Shown here piece by piece: positions 34,421-47,000 of a stretch of 64,000 nt of DNA (positions are counted from its first letter, which is position 1; each line of letters opens with the position of its first letter). Origin of the DNA: Varroa destructor (taxonomy: Eukaryota > Arthropoda > Arachnida > Mesostigmata > Varroidae). The stretch covers positions 5,500,597-5,564,596 of the forward strand of contig NW_019211455.1 in NCBI RefSeq assembly GCF_002443255.2. The letters are read 5' to 3'. A program made the position numbers and the translations under genes. The notes beneath the pieces were generated by a model. That model worked only from the letters and a program-made list of their open reading frames with translations, was not told the DNA's origin and made no database searches.

Positions 34421-36922
34421 TTTTGCCTGACACGCCGACGAAGCTCTCAAGGAACGCAAAAATATTATATGGATTAAAAATATTATACGATAAAAAATAT
34501 CGTACCATATGGCTTATTTTTCTACTCAGTCCTCTAATTTTCATTCTTTTGTTGAAAAATCGCGTAATGTGATACGAAAGGCTGTTTAATGTATGCATAT
34601 GAATTTTCACTTCTTTTATTTGACATAATATAATCTTTATGCTGGAGGAAATAATTGCTTGGCGCGCCGAAACTGAAAGCAAAAATAGATTCTAGCCCTA
34701 TGCGGTTTTGTGGAGACATCGTATCACTTGCTGTGTTTTCCTAAGCAGTGCTTATCCATTATGGCTTCGACACAACGCCCAAGCTTCCTATATAATCGGG
34801 TCATCATAGCATACCCTAGAGTACAATTGGATCGGTTGGAGTGAAGAGAACATGAGTTTCAGGATGGGCGGGAGCCACGATGAGTTTTAGCCAGCAGCAC
34901 TCACGGGATGGGTCTTGCTCACGTGGGTAATACAGCATGCTGCCGATCGTACTTCTGCCCTTTTTTTCGGGGGTACCCGTTTTCCTGACACTACCAGCCT
35001 ACCTACTAGGGTAGATATAGGCCCATTTTCTAGTCCCAACCCTGAAGTAGGCGTATCACAACCACTCGTGACTCTATCTGGAGCTAGTCAAAGGGGGCAA
35101 TACCCTAACTGAGCGTCCACTGCTATCGACGTTCGTCTCTCACAATGTGTGTATATTATTGTTATTATGTGTTCTATATGTGAGCATTAAACTATTAAGC
35201 GACCAATAGATGCCTTAGGAAAGAAGAGGCTAGCGGCAAGCAGCGCCTCAAAATGGGGCATAATCAATAACAGAGAAACTAGGAAAATAACCTTAACCTG
35301 TAGCAGGGATTTCGATCTGTTCAGTGTACAAGTAAAAAAGCTCGGGTATTGCCAACGAAGCAGTTGAAATTAACCTACAAGCGTAACTAACATACGCTGG
35401 GAATCTGTCAACACGGCTAGAAGACATATATACATGCATTCTTTTTATTTAAAGTATAACATTTACCTCGGAGCTCTTAAAATAAAAAAAAATACTGCTA
35501 AGTTAAACATAAAACAAACACAAGAAAAACAGCAAATCGGATTACTTAGTACGAATCTTCTACGTACTTTTTAGTGCTGAACTTTTTGCACAGTAATTGC
35601 GCTTCTAGAAAATAGAGAATTTTCAATTGCAGGTGTCGTTCTCAACTGGCTTAAATCATAACAGAAGAAGAAAGCGCCGTTGGATACGACAGTTGTTTTC
35701 GATGCTTATAACGTTCAGGCATATCTGAACGGGGTCGTGTTATTAGAAGGACTGTTCAAATATATAGATATGATATAAGCCATTTTTTTTAAATATAAGT
35801 ATATATAAACTCGGCTAAATTAGGGCTAACTAACTTTCAAGATTCCTGTCGATTGTGCGACAGTATATATTCACAGATGCATTTAGAGACAACGCGGTAG
35901 TGCTAAATGGGACTGCCTGGTACTCTGAAGATTCCAAACAAATATTGGGCTGAAGAACGAGCTCTGCTGACCTACAAAGGACCTACAAAGGAAAACAAGG
36001 GAACGGGTATTTTCGATTTTCGTCCTCTCAGTAAGGATTGTATAATGATCTACTACCCAGTCAGCAGCCTCTGCGAGTCTAAATCCAGAGAAGACGATAG
36101 TATATATAGGTTTAATCATGATGTAACGGTTGTCAACATGGGTATGTCACGCAGATAAGAGTTCCTGTAAATGCACTGGTAGCAGCCAAATTACACTACC
36201 CTTATGGAGCTTGTGCTCTGGTCTTGATTACTCTTAGATAAGATAACTAATTGCCTGTCGTGAGCTATTGTTGGCTGTACATAGCTCGCGTAGACATTAA
36301 TACGTTAGTTCGTACGCGACACCTCATAGCTTGTGTGGCTGTTGATTGACAAGCCATATTATATTTAACTGCTGACAATTAACAATGATTTATTTTCACG
36401 TCGGCCGCGTTTTTTCCTCCTTCTAACGGTGATGAAGTGCCCTGATTTTAACACAGTATTACAACATAGAGCGGAATCCTTTACACGCTCGTGCCAACTC
36501 ATTTCAGCTGATCTATTAAAAGAGACTAAAAATCTAACTCACGAGTTAAACGAGACCGGCCTCATGCGTCGCTTTTGATTATATACGTTTGTAAGTTAGT
36601 GTGTAACTTGTATGTTGAGAGAATTCTCTATTTCGGATTGTTTATACCATCTTGTTGTTTTTTTGGAGCACATATTTCTACTTGCGCTACTACTAATGCT
36701 GCCACGTCCGCTTCTTAATGGGTCAATTTGCCTTATCTTGGCTTGATGAAACCCCGTACTTTCCACCAGATGCTTCCACTTTCGGAACGGCGTGCGAACC
36801 TCAAGCGATTCTCCATTGCTTTCGTGCTTGCATAATAAGAATGGCGTCTTCTTACTTACACGTTTCACGCCTTAACACGTTGGCATCAACCTAGCTACGT
36901 ACCGTTCCTTTGGTGCAATGTT
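34421..36922. other. Non-coding stretch
   Basis: Contains an exact 11-base tandem duplication (ACCTACAAAGG twice, 35970-35991). The open frames at 35883-36158 on both strands and 36596-36868 (minus) show no motif. Confidence 0.4.
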
Positions 36923-37402
36923 ATGACGCGAAAACGTGATTTAGCCAAGCTGGCGAAGTCCATGATAGTACCCTTAAGCTCCTTCAAGAAATCGAAGGAA
37001 GCCAACATATTTTTCATATTTTATCGAAACACGAAAAAAGCAGCTCTTACCGCCTGGTTCTCGCTAGCCGTGCTAAGCAGGCATACCATAGCGCTGAAAC
37101 TCGTACTTCTTGGGTGGGGTCACAGCCGGCGAGGCATCAGCGTACGACTGCCACTACCGTTGACTCGTTCCTGCATCGCAAGACGGGCCAGGACGATAGA
37201 AAACAAAGAAGCGGTAGAGAACATATCGACCTTTTGTCAGGGTTCCGCATGGACGCTGACTACCGCCGAAGCCGCTGTGCTTCGTTCAACTTGCGTTTGC
37301 AGTGTGCACTGGCGCTCGCTTAAACGGCTGAACTGGCAGACACTTAACACGCTTGAGACCAGCTCGATCGGTAGGTGCCAGACGCTCGCCAGAGTTGGCT
37401 AA
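36923..37402 (+). CDS. Unassigned 159-codon open frame
   Basis: It starts at ATG with a basic N-terminus (MTRKRDLAKLAKSMIV), contains a hydrophobic stretch around residues 42-62, and has scattered Cys and Trp in the C-terminal third. Over half the codons end in G or C, but the region is itself G/C-rich and another plus frame is open at 37114-37323. It is the second-longest frame in the window. No domain recognised. Confidence 0.25.
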   Translation: MTRKRDLAKLAKSMIVPLSSFKKSKEANIFFIFYRNTKKAALTAWFSLAVLSRHTIALKLVLLGWGHSRRGISVRLPLPLTRSCIARRARTIENKEAVENISTFCQGSAWTLTTAEAAVLRSTCVCSVHWRSLKRLNWQTLNTLETSSIGRCQTLARVG

Positions 37403-38206
37403 TTCTTCTGAACGCAGCCGACACTGATGCTGCCATCGGCTTCTTCCCTCAAGCCCTCCTTTCTTTGTAACGAACCTCTACTGACGAATCCTCTATGTAC
37501 AAAGGTTCAAACACAGATGACCCTCTTAGTGTTCCTCACCCTCGGGATTGTCCCATACCATTATGCTGGTCTCCGTGACATGTCGGCCCGACTCTCAGGC
37601 CCGTCAACAGGAGGACCCTGAACAGGCGTACATCTCCGGTATTGGTTTCGCGTCTATACGCATGAAAGTTTAAATCGGGCCACGCATGATGCGCTCCGGT
37701 GACCCCAGGAGGCCACTGAGACGGGAGACCTAACTAGATACTATGATTTGAAGTTCGAATGGGCTTTCTGCTTACGCTAACTTCATAGGCTCGACGAACT
37801 CACGGCTGGTAGGAGTCGGCTATGTGTGTGCGCTGGCCATTGTAAATGACCGTTTTGATCAAGTCTGACTGATTAGCAAGGCACGCCCCTAATCCCGTAC
37901 CAGTCGTGAGGCTCGAAGGGTCGGCCAGGCTTGAACAGGACAGGAGTCACCAAAGGGAGGGGTGGCCATTAGCCGAAAACATCAGCTCTGGTCTCCACCC
38001 TGAAAGCACCCTTATACACGGTACATGCACCCCGACACACGCACTCGGTATCTCAAAAGACCATCCATACTACAACCCCTAATACTTTGTTACAATGCAC
38101 GAGCTATACATTGAATCAAGAACAGGACGAGTGTTAACATGCTCTATTGTCTAACGCATTTATACAAGAATCCAAATTCGTTTTTTATTAATTAAAGCTT
38201 GGCACT

Positions 38207-38510
38207 TTGATATCGTTAACACTGGCTTTACTGCCATTTATTACACCGAAGAACTATGAAAAAAAAACACATAATGTTGCTAATGGGACAAAATACTTGT
38301 TCGATTACCATAAGAACATTTTAGGGTTAGTTCAAGCTTTTAACGCAATCCCTGCCCAGCTAAAAAAAAACTATCATAATGCTCCTTTTCAGACAAACTA
38401 GCCATAACGGACCTAAAACAGGCTAAATTTGACGTATAGCAGAAACTTGGCATTATGTTCTACAGGCAGCGTTTCCTTAATACTTATAAACATGCAGTGA
38501 ATTATCTATG
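38207..38510 (+). pseudogene. Possible decayed coding segment, perhaps a mobile-element tail
   Basis: One frame reads FDYHKNILGLVQAFNAIPAQ then LKKNYHNAPFQT. A one-base shift continues it as LAITDLKQAKFDV, a stop, then KLGIMFYRQRFLNTYKHAV. The phrase with N-x-I-P followed by F-x-x-x-L is faintly like the end of LINE proteins (WNSLP...FK), but the match is weak. Confidence 0.2.
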
Positions 38511-40294
38511 AATAGTGAACAAAATACTATGACGAGTTGGAAGACATATTACGCTATTTCTTGGAGTACGGATTGTGTCCTCGAGGACAAAGGCATGGGG
38601 CAAGGCTATATTATATAGCAGCCATGATTCCTTAAGCTGTGATAGTTAGGGAGGCTGTGAAAAATCCCAGTTGCAGAATTAGTATTAGAGAAATACGAAG
38701 TGATATGCTGGATAAAGAAGTGTTTGCTGTCAGCTCGGCATCCGGTTGAAGTGTATAACCTAGCTTGGACTGTTCCCTTCTACGGAAGGGTTACTAGTTC
38801 CGCCAGTGCAAACTTAGAGAAGCCCGATTCCTCGAGGGAGAAGGGGACTCGGTAATGAGCTGGCTGCTCGAAACATCGTCGGGTACTTTTTGATTTAACG
38901 CTCAAAAGGAAACCGCTTACCGAATCATTTTACAGAGCAGCTTTTAAAAAGCCTAAAAAAACGTCGCCCACAACATTGAAGAGAAATTTACGTGTGCCTA
39001 ATTACCATTGCTTTTCCAGGATGGTTCAAAGATGGTCATTAAAAGATGAAAGCTCAATAAGCCAATAGGCACATCGAATGTCGAGAACGGTCTCTGATTC
39101 ATAACTAAGGCTTCTTTTAATGTCTCAAAATTTTACTATGCCCAGTAAAGTTTAAATAATAGAATAACTGGATATATTCTTATTTTTTTAAATGAATTTT
39201 TTCATTGACATAAATTGTGTAGTATTTATATGTCGTCGACAAGCTTTAAACCAGTTTTGACAAAAGAACCGGCCGCCCAAGCCATCACATCGACTCACTC
39301 CTAAAGTATAGTACCATTCTTTAAGTTATTATTGAGGAGCCATATTCAATGCGCAAATATTGTCAGCAACACGATTATTACCCCTATCGCGGTCGTTACG
39401 GGGTTGTAATGTTACACAAACTACTCCGAGCAGTTATCTGAGGAAATAAAAATCTATAAGTTTGTTTGGAGTATACGATCAATCAAGGGAAGAAGACAAG
39501 GCTTTTTTTTTTTGCATAAAAGGCCATTATTTGCGTTGTACATTATGCGAAACTAACAATCCCTTAAAACCGATTGTCCTTGCTGAAGGCCGCAAACTAC
39601 TTGGATTAAAAAGCGAACTTCATTTTTATGAAATAAGTCACTTTTTTTCGGGGTTCCTTTCGTGTTCCTCCAAGTTCATAACGAGTCTAACATGAAGACT
39701 TACAAAGCCCTGTCGAAACACTATATTTTTTCGCCGTTAGGAAAAGTATCGCCCAAGTGAGCGAGGGACGGATGCCACAATGTTGTCATCCATCCTTTCT
39801 TTTTTCTTTGACGATGCAGTCGTTAAGAGTGGCTAGGAACTCTCTGGACGTCGTGTGCTTAAGTTTCCCTGGGGCAAAATGCATGAATGTGTATACAGGC
39901 ACGCGCGCATACACACACATACATAGCGGCTTAATCTTGCAGGTTAGAAGTTGGTGGTAGTGGCCACCGCTGTTCATTGTCCTTAGGGACTGCGCGTCAC
40001 CCTTTCTCCTCTCTTTTCCACCTCCCTAACGTTTTCTAACCGACGTTACTCTTGACACAACGAAGCTATTTTACTTGTTACCATCTACCCGCTTGCTGAA
40101 TAAATGGCTATGATGCCCAGAGCACGATTCCGGCAACAGTGTTTATACGCTGAGTGTCAAACGGACATTTGATGCCTGTTCAACTTGTTAGGGGTTAAGC
40201 AAAGCTCTGTAAACAAGTATTCGGTCAAATCGATCGATTATCCGTTGACGTTTTATATTTATCCGGCCATTACGAAGAGTTCTGTGTGCTACTT

Positions 40295-40319
40295 TACGTA
40301 CGTACGTACGTACGTACGT
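40295..40319. repeat. (TACG)n microsatellite
   Basis: Six perfect TACG units plus one base. The unit is self-complementary in register, so each strand can fold on itself, and every unit contains a CpG. Confidence 0.95.
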
Positions 40320-43300
40320 TTAAACACACTCCGGTAATTAAACGCCCTCTTAATTTATTAAACTCTTTATATGACGATCGAATTTTTTGTAACATTGTTG
40401 GAAAATGTTGTGCGCACTTCAGCATTATAGAATTTGTCTACACACATGCGCTACATATACAATATATATGCCATGCATACATGCAGCTTCTAGGAGCCTT
40501 CTTATTGACAAGTTGTAACAACCCCACAAATCGACTCCCTATAGGTTAGTGTCACCAACGCATACAATAAATCATATATGATCTATGCTCACTAAACAAA
40601 CTGTAGCCTAATAGCTTACATATGTACATATAACACACGGTATAAAGCTTTCCAAACCCCTTGTATTACTGCGGTAAATAGAAGCCCGACGTGCAAATAT
40701 TCACATATGTTTGCGTCTAAGATAGATTTTGTATACCTACTCCATTTCCCTTATTCCCATCCAAAGTCTCACGCAAATATTGGCGGTCTGCGCAGCCAAA
40801 ATGTTAGTTGACCATTGTGTGCATATCGATACATATGATCGACAAACATATATTACAAGATACACACGCACGCATGACACGTTTAGACATCCATCCAGAT
40901 ACGTTTATTTGCCCCAATGTAACTGGCTTCTGTGAGAGCCTAGACACGGGGAAAACCGACATGCCCCTGGTGTCGACAGCGGTGTCGCCACCAAGATTAA
41001 GTGTCTCTAAATATTTATACGCTCTCGGCGGATTGGCCACCGTACAAAGCCCCTTGCCCCCGACAAGCAGTCTGTGCGATCACTAGAATTGGCTACTTGA
41101 TTCTGGTTGCTTATGGATTACACCAATAGCCGAATGCGTGAGTAATATGCGGTCTCAAGCAGTCGGGATTGCCGTTTAACTGAGTTGCCGCATAGGCTCA
41201 TTTTGTTGGCCTGGTGTTTTTTAACTTGAATGATGATGAGTGTCGGCTATGTCTCGACTTTTTACGTCCGATACTGCTGTTAAGTATTGCTTCATGCGGC
41301 TGGCTCTTCGCATAAAATGAAGTGTGTTTACAATCATTTTCATACCTACACCATTACGAAACCATAAATTTAGTGAACAAACAGTTTATTACTACACGAC
41401 CATAGTATGATGTGCAGGATCTCGCTCATTATATGATATCGTACGTCGTATCACATTATACACTCCCAAGAAGCTGAAGACTACATGGCATATAGTCGGG
41501 CGCGCTGAACGTTGTGCCCATCATAGTGGCCGGAAAAAATTGCCAAGTACTTATAAGTAGAAGAGAATTTAAAATAGAATTATGTTTTGCAAGCAGAACT
41601 AAATAAAGCTTAATGCAAAATTGCGGACCTATAATTTTTGGCGAACTGTGATCCAAACCAACCAGATAAGACTGGATATTGGAAAAACGTTTTTCTCGTT
41701 TATCGACCTGCACTTGACGAAACACTGTGTGTATCTAACCATAACCTAAACTGCTAAGTGCAATCGGACGGATCCGTAAAAAGCAGATAACATCCCCAAA
41801 CGTGTTGAACAAACTTCGCACACTTTGACAGGGCCTGCGTAGGACATTTCCGTGACAACACTGAGTCGATCGGACGTAGCGTAAAGTAATGCCGGCTACC
41901 CCATATCTCCCCTGAACGCGGCCGTCCAACCCTTCGACAACTGAACGTTGACTGTGTTTGTCAGGTTAGGGCATCCCGTACCTCCAGGAGATAGCTTTAG
42001 CCAGGAAGCGGTTCAGTGACTTCGGCTGCCCTAAAGGGCGTCGCTTCTAACCTATGTTACTTTATATGGTAATACATACGACACTGATCAGGCCACCATA
42101 TTTGGCTGGGCCCATTATTCTGCAGGCTTCGCGCTTGGTTTTATCAGACCATTATTATTGACTAGGAACTGAGCCCGTCAATGTCCTGACCATTTTTTAC
42201 TTCTAAATCTTTACCCCTTATTTTGTGTATAACGTTAAATACCTATCGTAGACCAGCTTAAATTGATTTTTTGAACTCCATAGATACAGATGATATGTAA
42301 TCGATTTATACCTGTCGGTTTCTTGTCAGACAAAGAGAAGCGCTATCTCAGATCCTCAAGCCCCTGTTGAAGCACACTTTTCGCAAAAGAAGCAAAAACG
42401 TTCTTTATTTAGCTGACCATTTGAAGTTATGGCGAGAAGAGTATATTAGCCTCGTTATTTAAATATAGTCGTTCCGTAGTGTTTGGTATCGTTACGTTAT
42501 TGACTGCAATGGAATCGCTTGTGAAAATCTTGTACGATCTTCAGTGATGTCTGACCGCATTCGCCAAATCCCTCCGCCATAGATTCTCCCATAGTTTCGG
42601 ACAGCTCTTTTTGGATGTATGTGACGGTCCTTGGTCAGTGGACGTATAGAATGAGCGATCCTGAATTATAGACAAGATGGTCTTCCATCTCCCATCGATA
42701 TGCATGGCTCGACTGAACGGGTGTGCTATAGGCATCCGAAACAGGCCTGTTCACTAGCCAGCAAAACTTTGTACAACGAAAGGGCTTTTTTCTCCAACAG
42801 TGGCCACCACATAAAACACTAGACCGATAGTTCCTGCCGATAACGCACTTAGGACTGCAGCATGCGTAGGCAGCAAAAAAACTAACCGTCGAAAGATACC
42901 GAAAACAGTAACCGCTTTCGTGGTCAGTTAAATTCGAAACACGAATGGTGACAACAATCACGCCTAGGGGAATATGGCACCCCCTTATGGTCATAGGTTT
43001 GGGACGCAATCCGATTTCAGTGATAGACAGCTGACGTCATCTAATGAACGCCTTTATCGTTGTTGTTGAAACTGCCCGATAAGGACTACCAGATAATCGA
43101 CGGGCAGCAGCCTAACTCGTCAAACACGATTGTGCGGCCTTTAACCTTGGCCGAGTAATACTCTCGCATGCATGTTCACAATATGTCGTCTTGTCTACAA
43201 TCGTTTGATCTATTATACTAAGCAGTTGCTTCTGTCAGCAATAAAATGGGAAGTACTTATTAGTCAGATTGCGTTACTATTTGGTACTGTTTTCTGTCTA

Positions 43301-43515
43301 TATTTCCCTGCGTGTCCATCGCGAGACCGTTGTGGGGACAATAACTGTTACCTTAGGCAACATATCGATATTAGTAACGAGGGAGGAAACTGTCGATAGA
43401 GCATCTATTTTTTCATCGGTGCAGATTTTACTAAGCGCGTTAGTCTCCCCCTTCTCCCTCTGCAACGGTGCTGTAGAAGCAATGCGGTAACCACACCTTA
43501 AACGTCATCGACTTC

Positions 43516-44000
43516 ATGTATGGACTGCTCATAGATGTTGTTTCTGGGCGGGGTAGCCCTGCGGTAAAGAGAAACGGGTTCCTTAGCTGGGGGCATCGCA
43601 TGCCAAGAAGTCATGAATCTCTGCAGGCACGCTCACCATACCTAGATACGGCAGAGTTAGCAACTAAAGCGGGTGCACAGGGCTTTTGTAGAAGGGAAAG
43701 GGGGATCACGCTAAAGGTTCGCAGCCTCCCTCAAAAGGAAGTGAGTCTGGCTTCATGTTGAGTAAAATGAAGGGAATCGACATTGAAGTCCGAATGGGTC
43801 CGTCTGTAGCAGCTAGGTCGGGTATGGTTAGACAGCACCTAGCAAATCTCTCGTTGGGTCTGCAAATCAATTCACGGCACGGCAAAGTCGAACAACTTGG
43901 AATCCCGCTAATACTAAATGAGCGGACAACGTTCCTCCACAGCGTAAAGGGCGTATTTCAACGTACAGGAAAAGGCGTGCAGGAAATGCACACTCACTAA
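43516..44000 (+). pseudogene. Two overlapping open frames that may be one frameshifted gene
   Basis: An 81-codon ATG frame (43516-43761) overlaps the start of a second 81-codon frame (43755-44000) by seven bases in a different phase. The second reads MKGIDIEVRMGPSVAARSGM and later LQINSRHGKVEQLGIPLILN. Together they make about 160 codons of continuous coding potential with a single shift. No family recognised. Confidence 0.22.
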
Positions 44001-47000
44001 CCTAATCGTTAACTTTATTAATGTATCTTCGGAGATCGCGTTCACGCTTTACTTAGCTTAGCAAAGCACCCGAATTCCAACTAATTAAACGCCGGCGCTC
44101 CCGTTTAATGCATCCGAGAATATTTCCGTAAGCGAGATATGAGGTATGATCGTTTCGCCGTGAACCAGGGTAAGTTTTATGTTATAATTCAGGCTTTACA
44201 AAACCTTTGTTTACAATCAAGTTGCGACAAGCAACCATCTACGACATATACAATTACGATAAACAAATGTTATTAATAAAGCTATAATTCTGATTCAAAT
44301 CTATGGCGCGTGTTCTAATTTTTATAAAAATGTATAACGTGTGATCTAAATGTTGAAAGTTGTAAACTCATTTGTTGCATCAGATGAAGCCGCCGTTATT
44401 TTACAACATAATAAAACAGAATGGATACCTTGTCTCAAACAACTTTTTAAATATTGCTCTTGCGTTTCTATCTTATGTCTCTTATGTTCGACGTAATCTT
44501 CATGAGTCTGCTTTTGGAAACTCACAGGAATCCAGTTATCTCCATGACTACTGAACAAAAGCAAAAAGTAAGGCATTTTCTTTCGCTGAATTTATGCCGA
44601 CGCCAACCGACACCAACGAGTATTCATTTTACGTGTCAACGGCGAGTGGCAGTACGGTAGTAATACCTTGGCGAAGAAGGACAGTTTTGTGGGCCTGGAA
44701 CAGGAGTGTTCCATACTTCCTCCTGGCCAACGAGCAAAGCAGTATAAAAGTACAAAAGCATGGCAGCTTTCGTTGATGGCTAGGCGTCGATTAGCTACTA
44801 GTTGTGTTTTAATGTCCTATGAAAGATTTCTATTCGAGTCTAAAGTTAGGGGCGGTGGTTCGGACTAGTGGGAAACGTGAAAAGAATGTAAATTTGTAGG
44901 GGCATTGTATCTTTTAGAGAAACCAGGGAATCTTAGCCGTCTCCTGCCACACGCAGGCGTTGCAGACTTCATGCGTTAGTGAAACTATGTTGAAAGCGCC
45001 ACTTAAGCTATTCAAGATTATTGTTGACATTAGTTGGATGAACGCTGGGTATATAAGTGAAAGCCAAAATTTTGGCAATTTAGATTCTATCAAAAAGAAG
45101 AGGAGCTTTTATTTTATGGACGTCACATGGAAAACTTTTTTGGGCAATAGTACGATCTTATGGCGCTTAAGAACCGTGCAATGTATTCGAGAGAAGCTAG
45201 AACCGACCAACTTCGAACGTTGAACGATGGCGATCAAAAAGAACTGGAAGCTCAGCGGCTAGTTTTAATATCCGCGGTTGTTCAGTCGTCGCTTAGAGGT
45301 AGGGGGTTATAGCACTAACAGTACAACCATTACTAGTTCCACTGGTACGCGCACTTTTTGAGAAAGAAATGAAAATAGGCTTTTTCGATAACCCGCTGTG
45401 TTATGACTAATGTCTATGTTATGTGGTTTCATTCTTCTACAGCAGCTTTTTCTATATGAATGAATCTTACTTCTGCTCTACGGTGCGCCTGCGGCGTTGA
45501 GGGTGAAATCTAACAAGGGCGGGGCAAATTTAGTTGGTGCCTTTTTCAGGCTGATGTTTGCCATTTCCTCACAGTGCACAGTAAACGGTCAACAGTCGCT
45601 TAGACATTTTCTGTTAACGGGCTTGATCAAACGTAATGTTACAAACATATGCACGCTCGCATGTTACTAAGTTATTTACACCTAGTGCTATCGGAGACCT
45701 AGACAATTCCAGAGAATCGTAGTTGGGACTAGCGTTTCGCTTTTGCCAACAGACTTACGGAGATGAGTGTGGTCTCTAGTAAAGTGCGGAATACGGCATG
45801 AAAAGATGTCTACGAGGACAACGTGAAATAGTTGTGATGTTTTTTGGCTGTCCAGCTGTGTGGGTAAGCGCGCGCATTGTACCAGAGACAGAATAGCGGT
45901 TCCTCGTAGCAATGAGGGACCAGATACAGTGTCACTCTACCAGATCAAATTCCCATAGACCATGCAGTCTTCGCAGTACCTCCCTCAAAATCGCCCACTG
46001 TGACCGCCGAGTTCACCTTTGGCCTCGCTCAGCGTTCGTCATCTTTCGACTGTCGCAGATGAAGGTGAAAAGCTATAGCAGAGAGGAAAGAACAAGCACG
46101 GAAACGCGGAGAGCGGTAGAACCAAACAATAGGTGATTCAAATAATACACACACACAGACATACATGCGACCTCCAGCGTCCTGTCACAGCATGCCTACT
46201 AGGAGTCCCCCTGTATTATCGCACATTTACGCCAGCTTGCCTAAGCCGTCACTGGCGAGTGGCAGAAAAATGTTGAAGGACGGGATAAAGATTGTAAGAA
46301 AGAACAAAAAAAAAAAAGATAGGGAAAAGAAACAGTTCGCTTGACAGCTTGCAATTGCGTAACCTTGATTTTGACTAAGAGACAAGCATTCATATCCCGC
46401 GAGCAAAAAGTGCGCTTATCGAGGTCGTGCATAAGCCTTCAGGGCAGGAGTATGAGTGACCAAGCATTGAGATATAGGAAATATATGTGACAAGGCTATA
46501 GAGATCTTTGGATCGAAATGGGCTGTGTAGTAGATAAACAAACGTTAAGATAAAGACAAGCGAGAAAAAATGATTGTTATAATCTTTTTGGTGTTTTCGT
46601 GGGTATATACATACACAAAAAAGACGTGTGTGATTAGGCTATCGAAAAGTCTGAAGGGAAAAGTAGATTTCCAAAAAACAAAAGTGGCCTAGATAGGGAC
46701 AGCAATGTTTCAACAACAACAATTGCGGAGAAAGAGACGTATATATGACACCGTATCGATAAGTTGTGTGGATGGAAACAATAGAGGGCAGTAACCATTT
46801 TCCTCTATGAATCTTTTCTGTTGGCATCCTTCAGCTCGCAACTATGACGCTGTCTCTCGTTGAAATCTAGTTAAACACAATTGCCGAGATATAGTACAGT
46901 GTGGGCTGGAATTAATAGGACATCATGTTCATTTGTATGAAAGCTAAGCAATGGACGAAATTGGCAAAACGAATCGTATAACAAGCAGTAAGATTCTAAA

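Larger units (their letters stand above)
37403..43515. other. Long stretch with no supported gene
   Basis: Holds the decayed frame at 38207-38510 and the (TACG)n tract at 40295. Open frames at 40808-41086 (plus), 41456-41725 (minus) and 42635-43009 (minus) have no recognisable motif and no splice support. Confidence 0.4.
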
